From assembly GCA_046295175.1 (NCBI GenBank), contig JBKBNY010000008.1, forward strand, positions 226,100 through 290,099: DNA of 64,000 bases. The letters are read 5' to 3'. This stretch comes from JALOLV01 sp046295175 (GTDB taxonomy: Bacteria > Bacteroidota > Bacteroidia > Cytophagales > Spirosomataceae). Position 1 is the stretch's first letter; every line of letters begins with the position of its first letter. Positions 6,981 through 14,020 of this stretch are shown here, piece by piece. Made by a program: the position numbers and the translations under genes. The notes under the pieces were generated by a model that ran no database searches, was not told the origin of the DNA, and saw only the letters and a list, made by a program, of their open reading frames with translations.

Positions 6981-7916
6981 ATGATAACAAAACATAACAT
7001 AGAAGAATATTTCGCTGATTTTCTGGATGGCGGATTAGATGCCCAAAAAACAATGGAGTTGCATCAATTCTTAGATGAGAACCCAGAGTTAAGGCAAGAA
7101 TTTGAAGACCTTAAATCGCTGTATCAAGATTTGCCAGCAGCAAAAACCGAAGAGCCAAACGAGTTTTTGGATTTGAATTTCTACGAAATGCTCGAAAAAG
7201 AAAAAGGCCAAAATGAGGCTCCAAAAGGTAAGGTAATTGCTTTTGTGCCTGATTGGCAATCGGTTTTGAAGTTTGCAGCCATGATTATCGCCATCGTTGG
7301 GGCTTATCTTTTAGGATTCCAGAATAGCGAAAGGCAAATCGTAACCATCGAAAAACCAATTTATGTAACGCGTGAGGTTCCGAAAACGGTATTTGTCGAT
7401 AAGGCTATTCCTCAAAAAATCAGTAGCTCAAATAATACAATTGCAGCTAATAAAACGGCTAATAATCAGACAGTTTTAGAAGAAATCAAGAATATCCGTA
7501 AAGAAGTAACGGGCATCCAAGACGTACAAAAACGCATGATTTTGGCAATGCTCAAACAAGAATCGGCTTCGGCCCGTTTGCAGGCAGTTAATTACAGCTA
7601 CGACATGACAATGGCCGACGATACGCTGCTCAATGCCCTGATTCGTACGCTCGATTATGACCCAAGCGTAAACGTCAGGATGGCGGCAGTCGATGCGGTC
7701 GGTAGATTCGGAAAATCACAAATGGTGCGTACGTCGCTCGTCAATTCATTGATGAAACAAAACGACCCTTCGATGCAAATTGCCGTGATTGATATGCTCA
7801 TCGAGCTTCGAGAAAGACGTGCTGTACCGATATTGGCAAGCTTGGCGGAGTCTTCTCAACTACCAGATTTTGTAAAAGAAAAAGCCGAAAGCGGCATCAA
7901 ATTATTAACCATGTAA
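6981..7916 (+). CDS. Anti-sigma-factor-like membrane protein with HEAT repeats
   Basis: A 311-residue protein. Residues 1-60 form an acidic helical head (EEYFADFLDGGLD..ELHQFLDENPELRQEFEDL) like anti-sigma domains that bind ECF factors. One transmembrane helix lies at about 95-113 (VLKFAAMIIAIVGAYLLGF). A linker and short coiled stretch follow, then HEAT-type helical repeats at about 190-311 (LDYDPSVNVRMAAVDAVGRFG, QNDPSMQIAVIDMLIEL, ERRAVPILASLAES). The cytoplasmic head would hold the sigma factor encoded just upstream, leaving the HEAT domain outside the inner membrane as a likely sensor. No zinc-finger cysteines are seen. The function is inferred from layout. Confidence 0.75.
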   Translation: MITKHNIEEYFADFLDGGLDAQKTMELHQFLDENPELRQEFEDLKSLYQDLPAAKTEEPNEFLDLNFYEMLEKEKGQNEAPKGKVIAFVPDWQSVLKFAAMIIAIVGAYLLGFQNSERQIVTIEKPIYVTREVPKTVFVDKAIPQKISSSNNTIAANKTANNQTVLEEIKNIRKEVTGIQDVQKRMILAMLKQESASARLQAVNYSYDMTMADDTLLNALIRTLDYDPSVNVRMAAVDAVGRFGKSQMVRTSLVNSLMKQNDPSMQIAVIDMLIELRERRAVPILASLAESSQLPDFVKEKAESGIKLLTM

Positions 7917-7974
7917 ACGTAGAACGGGTTTTCAGCCCGTAAGAAAATATAAATCATTAACCAATTTTAACTCT

Positions 7975-7995
7975 GAACGGGTTGAAAACCTGTTC
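7975..7995. repeat. Palindrome pair before the first DUF4097 gene
   Basis: GAACGGGTT-gaa-AACCTGTTC at 7975-7995, with a related ACGGGTT-ttc-AGCCCGT at 7924-7940. Both belong to the family also found before ctlX (4093-4111). The pair lies in the gap between the anti-sigma-like gene and the next start codon. Confidence 0.6.
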
Positions 7996-8008
7996 TTCTA
8001 ATACAATT

Positions 8009-9004
8009 ATGAAAAAGACAATTCTGATTTCAGCATCAATTCTAATGGCAAGTATTGCGTTTGGGCAAGATAACAAGCCATACAAAGCGAATTTTTCGGG
8101 TTCAAACAAAAAAGTTCAGATTCTTTCGGCGGCCAATCAGCTTACGGTAGAAGGATACAACGGTAATGAGGTAATCATCGAAACTGATAAAGGCAACAAG
8201 GAATTCCCCGAAGAAGCCGAAGGACTACGAGTTATATCGGCTGGCGTTGTAGATAATACAGGTACAGGAGCGAATGTTACGACCGAAGAAAACGTCATGA
8301 AAATCAGGTTACCCAAAAGCCGTTATTTTGGAAATTTCAAAGTGAAAATCCCAAATAATTTGCCCGTTAATATCAAAGAAAACGGCAATGCTTACGGCAA
8401 ATGGTATATCGGAGGGTTGGATAGCGAACTTGAAATCAATACGAGTTACAGTACTGTTAATATCAAGGGAGTTTCGGGACCAATCATCGCCCGTTGCGGA
8501 TACGGCAAAATATCGGTTGTATATGATAAATTGAATCCAGATAAACCAAACTCTATCTCAGCTTCGGGTGCGGTCGATGTTACGCTACCGGGCGATACAA
8601 AGGCAAATCTTCGATTAGAAAGCACCTACGGCGAAATCTTTACCGATTTTGACTTAGTAGAAGTTGCTAAAACTAAAAAAGGCGACGATGACGGTGATGA
8701 TAAAATTGCCAAAACCAAAGCAGTCGTAGAAAAAGATGCAACACGCTCTAACAATAACATAACAGTCAATGTTGATGGGGCTACTATCATTACAAAACCT
8801 GCTAACTCTCCAAAAGCCACTGGTTACGCATATTCTGTAGGAGGAAGCAACTCTTGGAACACCGCTCAGTATTGGGATGGTAAAGAGTGGAAATCGAGCA
8901 ACGACTGTAACTGCAACGAAACCAGTTATACCATCAACGGTGGTGGTGTTAGCCTAAGATTACACTCAGACCACGGCAATATTTACCTCCGCAAAAAGAA
9001 ATAA
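8009..9004 (+). CDS. DUF4097 family beta-strand repeat protein, exported
   Basis: A 331-residue exported protein starting MKKTILISASILMASIAFGQ, a signal peptide. The frame is open from 7982, but those codons are in the palindrome above. The mature part consists of short beta strands with repeats of the type LEINTSYSTVNIKGVSGPI, KISVVYD and LRLESTYGEIFTDFDL, as in DUF4097/DUF2807 adhesin-like beta-solenoids. An acidic and basic insertion (KKGDDDGDDK) near residue 230 and a Cys pair near 300 are particular to this copy. It is third in the ECF sigma unit and probably periplasmic or surface-located. Confidence 0.8.
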   Translation: MKKTILISASILMASIAFGQDNKPYKANFSGSNKKVQILSAANQLTVEGYNGNEVIIETDKGNKEFPEEAEGLRVISAGVVDNTGTGANVTTEENVMKIRLPKSRYFGNFKVKIPNNLPVNIKENGNAYGKWYIGGLDSELEINTSYSTVNIKGVSGPIIARCGYGKISVVYDKLNPDKPNSISASGAVDVTLPGDTKANLRLESTYGEIFTDFDLVEVAKTKKGDDDGDDKIAKTKAVVEKDATRSNNNITVNVDGATIITKPANSPKATGYAYSVGGSNSWNTAQYWDGKEWKSSNDCNCNETSYTINGGGVSLRLHSDHGNIYLRKKK

Positions 9005-9020
9005 GTCGTTCAATAGTCAC

Positions 9021-9069
9021 TTGATAGTCATTCGGTTGGTAATAGTTATCTACAATGAATGACTATCAA
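9021..9069. repeat. Inverted repeat between the DUF4097 paralogs
   Basis: TTGATAGTCATTC (9021-9033) pairs perfectly with GAATGACTATCAA (9057-9069) across a 23-nt loop. An overlapping alternative pairing exists between ATTCGGT and ACCGAAT. It could lower downstream expression within the operon. Confidence 0.5.
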
Positions 9070-9141
9070 GCCACCGAATGGCAATATTTATACCCCCCGT
9101 TCACCTTTTCCTTTTTTCTGTACTCAGAATAACATAAAATT

Positions 9142-9900
9142 ATGAAAAAGCTATTACTAACTACCGCCATCATGGTGGTTTGGGGAGGACTTTTTGCCCA
9201 AACTACCTTCAATCAACCAGTCAAAAATACCATAAAGCACGTTTTGGTGTTTATCGAGCGTAACTCTGTTGTCGTGCAAGGGCAATCTAAAAATGAGATT
9301 GGTATCGAAACAGAAAAGCCAATTAAGCTACCCGAAATGGCCGAGGGACTCAAAAGACTCTACGTAAAAGGCCTTAACGATAACACTTCGCTCGGGCTTT
9401 CTATCTCTCAAGAAGACTCGGTTGTTGTCATCCGTGAGGCTTGCAATTGCTACAATGGCACTTACAATATTGCCATTCCTCAAAACCTAAACCTTACGGT
9501 TGTCGAACACAGCGGCAATCAATGGGGAGGTAGATGGACGGTAAAAAATCTATCGGGAGATGTAAACCTCAACACCGAATTTGGTAATATTTATTTAGAG
9601 AATCTCACAGGCAAAATCAACACTCACAGTCGTCATGGTAAGATTTCGGCAATTTTAGAATCGCCCAAAACCACGTCGATTTCGAGTACTTACGGTAAAG
9701 TCGATGTAGTGGTGTCGCCTACTATAAAAGCCGATTTTGTGATTAAAAGCTGCCAGCACGGCGAAATTTTTAGTGATTTTGACGGAATGAAGTTTGACGA
9801 AGAACAAAAAGAGATTACGGCTAAAATCAATGGTGGTGGCTCAATGGTCAGCCTTAAATCTGAATACGGTAATGTATTTGTCCGCAAGAACACGAAGTAA
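9142..9900 (+). CDS. DUF4097-like exported protein, paralog of upstream gene
   Basis: 252 residues with signal peptide MKKLLLTTAIMVVWGGLFAQ. The beta repeats match the upstream gene: LSGDVNLNTEFGNIYLENLTG, KISAIL, ISSTYGKVDVVV, CQHGEIFSDFDGM, and the same end SLKSEYGNVFVRKN. It lacks the acidic insertion. The two probably arose by duplication and are the likely effectors or sensed load of the ECF system. Precise function unknown. Confidence 0.78.
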   Translation: MKKLLLTTAIMVVWGGLFAQTTFNQPVKNTIKHVLVFIERNSVVVQGQSKNEIGIETEKPIKLPEMAEGLKRLYVKGLNDNTSLGLSISQEDSVVVIREACNCYNGTYNIAIPQNLNLTVVEHSGNQWGGRWTVKNLSGDVNLNTEFGNIYLENLTGKINTHSRHGKISAILESPKTTSISSTYGKVDVVVSPTIKADFVIKSCQHGEIFSDFDGMKFDEEQKEITAKINGGGSMVSLKSEYGNVFVRKNTK

Positions 9901-10167
9901 CCTCAAAAGGGTGATTTATCACTAATATTTATTTTTTTTAGTGTCGTTGTGCAACATTACGTATATATTTACTGTCAGTATTGCACAAACAAAATGAAAA
10001 AGCTATTAACTAAGATTCTTCAAAAAGTAGAGCTATAAATGCCACTCTACTTCAGATATTCTGCTTAATAGTAATCAACATCTATTTACGTCAAAAGAAA
10101 TTTTTCTGCATCAGCCAAGCCGATGCAGAGCCAATACTTATATGTTTAGTTTAGGTAGTTAGAAAAA
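9901..10167 (+). other. Non-coding gap with several hairpins
   Basis: No credible protein gene (only a 14-codon ORF, MKKLLTKILQKVEL, at 9994-10038). Structure is dense: inverted repeat TTGTGCAA/TTGCACAA at 9947-9954 and 9981-9988, AGTAGAG/CTCTACT near 10026-10051, and TCTGCATC/GATGCAGA at 10105-10112 and 10122-10129, ending in the terminator at 10169. A plus-strand small RNA is possible. Confidence 0.35.
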
Positions 10168-10168
10168 G

Positions 10169-10190
10169 GGTGCGTGGACTTTCTCGCACC
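10169..10190. terminator. Bidirectional terminator
   Basis: Stem GGTGCG/CGCACC with a 10-nt loop; T run on the plus strand (TATTTTTTTAT) and a shorter one on the minus strand. It ends the desaturase gene (minus) and whatever transcript comes from the sigma operon side (plus). Confidence 0.7.
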
Positions 10191-10197
10191 TATTTTT

Positions 10198-11415
10198 TTA
10201 TCGTCCATATACCAAATTGAGGTACTGCCGCTTGGCTTTTGTAAAATCGCCCAATCCATCTACGACCAAAAACATTAACACAATCATCGATATACCGAGA
10301 GTTTGGGTAGGGAAATAATAGATTAGCGGGATGTAAAGAAGTATCAGTCGGATGATTTCTAAATAAAAAATCCAGCGTCGCTGCTCAAGAATCGCACCGC
10401 AATTAACGATAGTTATCAGAATAAAAAATGCCGAAATAACCTGCAAAAATGTATTGATGTAATGCTCGAATAACAGCAAAACAAACAGCAACAAGAGAGC
10501 GAATACAGTCTGAATCAAAACATAGTTACGGTGTTTTTTAGATTTGGTACGGACTCGGTGTTTCGATAAAAATAATTGCTCTACCTGAGGCCGAACTGCC
10601 GCATCAAAATCGGCAGGACGACCAAAGATTATTTTTAGTTTATTGATGATTCCTTTTTGCTGCTTGACCGCATAAAACAGCTCGACCAAATAATGAAAAT
10701 GCTGCCAAATTAGGCTATAACTATTCAACTGTTTGGTCAATCCATACGTAGCGGGTTCTTTTTCTTCGGCAAATGTCCCGAATAATTTATCCCAAAAAAT
10801 AAAAATATCGCCGTAGTTCTTGTCTAAATACGCTTCGTTGCTGGCGTGATGTACCCGATGATGCGAGGGCGTTACGAGGATGTATTCGAGCCAACCAAGT
10901 TTGCCGATTGTTTGGGTATGGGTAAAAAACGGATACGCTCCATGAATCAATAAAATTGTGGTAATCATCTCGGCAGGAAAACCAATAATGGGCAAAACCG
11001 ACCAAAAGAGCGTTCGGATAACCGCCTGAAAATACGTAATTCGGGTGCCAGCCGTATAATTGAACTCTTCGCTCGAATGATGCACCACATGAAAACCCCA
11101 AAATAGGTTTATTTCATGCCCAAAACGATGATACCAATACCACAGAAAATCAGTAACCAGCAAGAGCAAAGCCCAAAGCCACCAAGTAGGTCGAATCTCG
11201 AAAATGGCGAAGTTTTGGTGCAAAAAATCATAGAAAAAATAAAAACCACCCGCAGCAAATAAATCAATTATCCGCTCAACAATTCCGACATTAATATTGG
11301 CTATCGAACTCTCGAATTTATGATAGCTTTTGCCTTGTTTTTGCGAAAGCCAATACTCTAAACCAATAAAAAACAAGAAAAACGGTACAGCAAACGCTAA
11401 GAAATTGATTATCAT
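10198..11415 (-). CDS. Sterol desaturase / fatty acid hydroxylase family protein
   Basis: A 405-residue integral membrane di-iron enzyme. It has the eight-histidine pattern of the family: WYHRFGHE, FHVVHHSSEEFNYT and SHHRVHHASNEAYLDKNYGDIFIFWDKLFGTF. Several transmembrane helices surround these, and a C-terminal extension (about 300-405) adds more helices. These enzymes hydroxylate or desaturate lipid chains or sterols; the substrate is unknown here. The open frame reaches 11502, but its first 29 codons run through a tRNA-like gene, so MIINFLAF at 11415 is the start. Confidence 0.88.
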   Translation of the reverse strand: MIINFLAFAVPFFLFFIGLEYWLSQKQGKSYHKFESSIANINVGIVERIIDLFAAGGFYFFYDFLHQNFAIFEIRPTWWLWALLLLVTDFLWYWYHRFGHEINLFWGFHVVHHSSEEFNYTAGTRITYFQAVIRTLFWSVLPIIGFPAEMITTILLIHGAYPFFTHTQTIGKLGWLEYILVTPSHHRVHHASNEAYLDKNYGDIFIFWDKLFGTFAEEKEPATYGLTKQLNSYSLIWQHFHYLVELFYAVKQQKGIINKLKIIFGRPADFDAAVRPQVEQLFLSKHRVRTKSKKHRNYVLIQTVFALLLLFVLLLFEHYINTFLQVISAFFILITIVNCGAILEQRRWIFYLEIIRLILLYIPLIYYFPTQTLGISMIVLMFLVVDGLGDFTKAKRQYLNLVYGR

Positions 11416-11435
11416 AGTTTTACTTTTTTGTTTAG

Positions 11436-11506
11436 TTGTCGTGGGTGGACTCGAACCACCTGCGAGTGTTTTGCAGACTCTCCGCCAACCGTCATGGCTC
11501 ACGACC
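11436..11506 (-). tRNA. tRNA-Cys (GCA)-like gene, imperfect
   Basis: The minus strand shows a T arm GGTGG-TTCGAGT-CCACC, anticodon loop CTGCAAA (anticodon GCA, Cys) and a D arm GCC..GGC. Acceptor strands GGTCGTG and CACGACA pair at six of seven positions, with a G-A mismatch at the first. Only one base lies between the acceptor and D stems, and the anticodon stem has an A-A mismatch. It may be a divergent or decaying copy. No CCA is encoded. It lies 20 bp before the desaturase ATG. Confidence 0.6.
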
Positions 11507-11567
11507 GAAGAATTAAAAATCTATTAAAAATATAGACTATATATATTAATAAACCAAAAAAATATTA

Positions 11568-11978
11568 TCACTTCAAATCTTCAAGTGTCATTTCTTCATA
11601 AACTCTGAGGTTGGCATCACGAATCTGCATCATAATGGGGCGAATTTTGCACGTGACTTCGTCGTCGCAGTCATCGCACTTACCATAAAAATGCAACGAA
11701 ACGCACAAAGTAGGCGAGATTGGACCATCAATCAATCGGATGATTTTAGCAAGCGAGGTTTGGTTCGGATGATTTTTTAGGTAATACCCTCCGTTTTTGC
11801 CTTTGGTACTTTCTAAAACCCCTCCTCGGCGGAGGTCGAGCAAGATTGCCTCAAGAAAACGCTTCGGGAGGTTATCTTCGGTAGCGATTTCGGCAATCGT
11901 CATCGAGGCTTTATTCTCAAAATTTTGAGCCAAAACCCGCAAGGCTTTCAAGGCATATTTAGCTTTTTTTGAAATCAT
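11568..11978 (-). CDS. Rrf2 family transcriptional regulator
   Basis: 136 residues. The winged helix (about 1-65) starts MISKKAKYALKALRVLAQ and includes LPKRFLEAILLDLRRGGVLESTKGKNGGYYL, the Rrf2 recognition helix and wing. The C-terminal half has a cysteine group (CVSLHFYGKCDDCDDEVTC), which in IscR, NsrR or CymR relatives binds an Fe-S cluster or senses redox and thiol state. It is the last gene of the TonB receptor-DUF2490-chrA unit, 20 bp after chrA, and probably controls that unit. Confidence 0.88.
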   Translation of the reverse strand: MISKKAKYALKALRVLAQNFENKASMTIAEIATEDNLPKRFLEAILLDLRRGGVLESTKGKNGGYYLKNHPNQTSLAKIIRLIDGPISPTLCVSLHFYGKCDDCDDEVTCKIRPIMMQIRDANLRVYEEMTLEDLK

Positions 11979-11998
11979 GGCTATAAAACCTTTAGAAT

Positions 11999-13135
11999 TC
12001 AGATAGACTTAATGACAAAACCTATTAGGGCAGCAATAAGAATAATGTATGGTTCTTGGATTTTTTTGAATTTCCACAAAATAAAAATGGTTGCTAAAGC
12101 AATCAAAACCGTTGGTATATCAATCAGCGATTTCTTACCAAGTACAATTACAGCACCTGAAATTGCCCCAATGGCGGCGGCTGTTACACCATCAACAATA
12201 GCTTTGATGTCGGGCTTGTGTCCATATTTTTTAAAGTATGGAGCCGGAATAATTGTTAATAAATAGCACGGCAAGAAAGTTGCCAATGCTGCCACACTCG
12301 CTCCCTTAAAACCTGCTACCAAATAACCGATGAATCCAACAGTAATAACTACTGGCCCGGGAGTAATCATAGCAACTGCTACCGAATCTAAAAACTGCTG
12401 CTCATTGAGCCAATGGTATTCTTTTACGACACCACTATACAAAAACGGTACGATTGCCAAACCACTCCCAAAGACAAATGCACCCGCTTTGGCAAAAAAC
12501 AAAGCGATTTTGGTGAGAGTATCAGTTTCGGAAACAGTCAAACCTAAAAATCCTAAAATAAATGGAGCAAATGATTTGACCCTATTTGTTTGGCGTTTAT
12601 ATGCCCAATAAATCAATCCTGATATTAAAAATAGCCAAACACTTTCGGCTTCGGTGATTATTGTAAAAAGGGCCGTTACAATAAAAATTGCCCATAAAAC
12701 ATAGTCTTTCCCTATAGATTTATTGACCAACTTATATGAACTCATGGCAATAATACCAATAACAGCCGCACTGATACCATAGAAAACAGCTTGCATCCAC
12801 GGTAATCCACCGTAAAGTTTATAAGCATAACCCAAAGCGACAACCATGATAAAAGACGGAATAACGAAGGCAATTCCAACAAGGGTTGCACCCAGTATTC
12901 GATAATGAACATAACCCAAATAAATAGCTAACTGAGCCGCTAATGGCCCTGGTGCCAATTGTGCCAATGCCAACCCTTCTTTGTAATCTTGTTCAGAAAT
13001 CCATTGACGTTTTTCAACTAAATCACGGTGCATATAACCAACCAATGCGGCTGGCCCACCAAAACCCGTTGCTCCGAGCTTTAGAAAATACAGCATAAGC
13101 TGGCGTAGTGAATATTTTACATCAGCGTTTTCCAT
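11999..13135 (-). CDS. chrA: Chromate transporter family protein ChrA
   Basis: A 378-residue membrane protein with the two homologous CHR halves. The first carries KLGATGFGGPAALVGYMHRDLV and LAPGPLAAQLAIYLGY, the second FAKAGAFVFGSGLAIVPFLY and TPGPVVI. About ten to twelve membrane helices are predicted. ChrA proteins export chromate, but many homologs may carry other oxyanions such as sulfate-like ions. It starts 9 bp after the DUF2490 gene and is followed by the Rrf2 gene, so anion or redox control is plausible. The substrate cannot be read from sequence. Confidence 0.88.
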   Translation of the reverse strand: MENADVKYSLRQLMLYFLKLGATGFGGPAALVGYMHRDLVEKRQWISEQDYKEGLALAQLAPGPLAAQLAIYLGYVHYRILGATLVGIAFVIPSFIMVVALGYAYKLYGGLPWMQAVFYGISAAVIGIIAMSSYKLVNKSIGKDYVLWAIFIVTALFTIITEAESVWLFLISGLIYWAYKRQTNRVKSFAPFILGFLGLTVSETDTLTKIALFFAKAGAFVFGSGLAIVPFLYSGVVKEYHWLNEQQFLDSVAVAMITPGPVVITVGFIGYLVAGFKGASVAALATFLPCYLLTIIPAPYFKKYGHKPDIKAIVDGVTAAAIGAISGAVIVLGKKSLIDIPTVLIALATIFILWKFKKIQEPYIILIAALIGFVIKSI

Positions 13136-13144
13136 AGAAAAGCA

Positions 13145-13894
13145 TTATTTTTTCTTACGCAAATCGAGATTCTGAAAAAAGAAAATTCGTATCGAATTTA
13201 TCCTTCGGTAGCGGTCTTGCGATGCCAATCTCTGATACACATTCATGTACCCAACTTGCAGGTTTGAATGAGCCGTAAAATTATAAGTCAATCCTGCAAA
13301 AAAACGATTTTGGTCAAATCCACGGCTACTCTTGTTTCTGAGTACATTGTGCATTATCTCGTTATTGACATTGACCGAAAATGTATTCGGAGCAATTCCT
13401 TTTCTGCTCAACGGCACAATCAACATATAATTAAACCTCGCCCTTAAATCAAACTGATAACCTTCGCCAAGCTCATTATCGTTTTTGATTCGATGCCGAA
13501 ATCGCTCTTCGAGCCTCAGCCACTGCATTGTTCTGACTTTGGTATATCGTGTATGATTCTGAATCTGCTGCCAGATACGATGCTCAGGCTGTGAGATATT
13601 TTCGTGTCCGATTTCGGGATAATGATTGACATACGTGTAACCATTCGATACTTTGAGGTGGTCGTTGATATAATACATTATCGCAGGTCGAATCAGCAGT
13701 TTAGAGGGTTCTTTTACGAAATGTTCGGTTGTTCTGAAATGCCCATCAAACCAAAACCCCCATTTATCCGAGAGCCTCGTTTGATTAAAATATCCAAGCC
13801 AGAGTTGTTCTTCTTTAATGACCTCTTCTCCACTTTGCCCAAAAACTACCGAACAACTTAAAGTAGAAATCAATAGGCAAATTAAGTATTTCAT
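13145..13894 (-). CDS. DUF2490 domain outer-membrane-like protein
   Basis: 249 residues with signal peptide MKYLICLLISTLSCSVVFGQ. The mature chain is rich in alternating strands with aromatic residues (WLGYFNQTRLSDKWGFWFDGHFRT, RLEERFRHRI, FFAGLTYNFTAHSNLQVGYMNVYQ), matching DUF2490, a family of probable outer-membrane beta barrels. It lies between a TonB-dependent receptor and chrA on the same strand. Its role in the unit is unknown. Confidence 0.8.
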   Translation of the reverse strand: MKYLICLLISTLSCSVVFGQSGEEVIKEEQLWLGYFNQTRLSDKWGFWFDGHFRTTEHFVKEPSKLLIRPAIMYYINDHLKVSNGYTYVNHYPEIGHENISQPEHRIWQQIQNHTRYTKVRTMQWLRLEERFRHRIKNDNELGEGYQFDLRARFNYMLIVPLSRKGIAPNTFSVNVNNEIMHNVLRNKSSRGFDQNRFFAGLTYNFTAHSNLQVGYMNVYQRLASQDRYRRINSIRIFFFQNLDLRKKK

Positions 13895-13920
13895 ACTCGT
13901 TTCGGGGTTAAATTTTATAA

Positions 13921-13951
13921 TCTGGTTGGATTAATGCTAAATCCAACCAGA
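13921..13951. repeat. 12-bp stem palindrome between receptor and DUF2490 genes
   Basis: TCTGGTTGGATT and its exact complement flank a 7-nt loop. No T run follows on the minus strand, so it is probably not a full terminator; it may tune expression of the genes after the receptor. A second small hairpin (TGACTG/CAGTCA) lies near 13985-14003. Confidence 0.5.
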
Positions 13952-14020
13952 AACACTTCTCCTTTATTATCTATGAATTTACACTGACTGCTTTGTACAG
14001 TCACCGCAGATAATGCCTGC

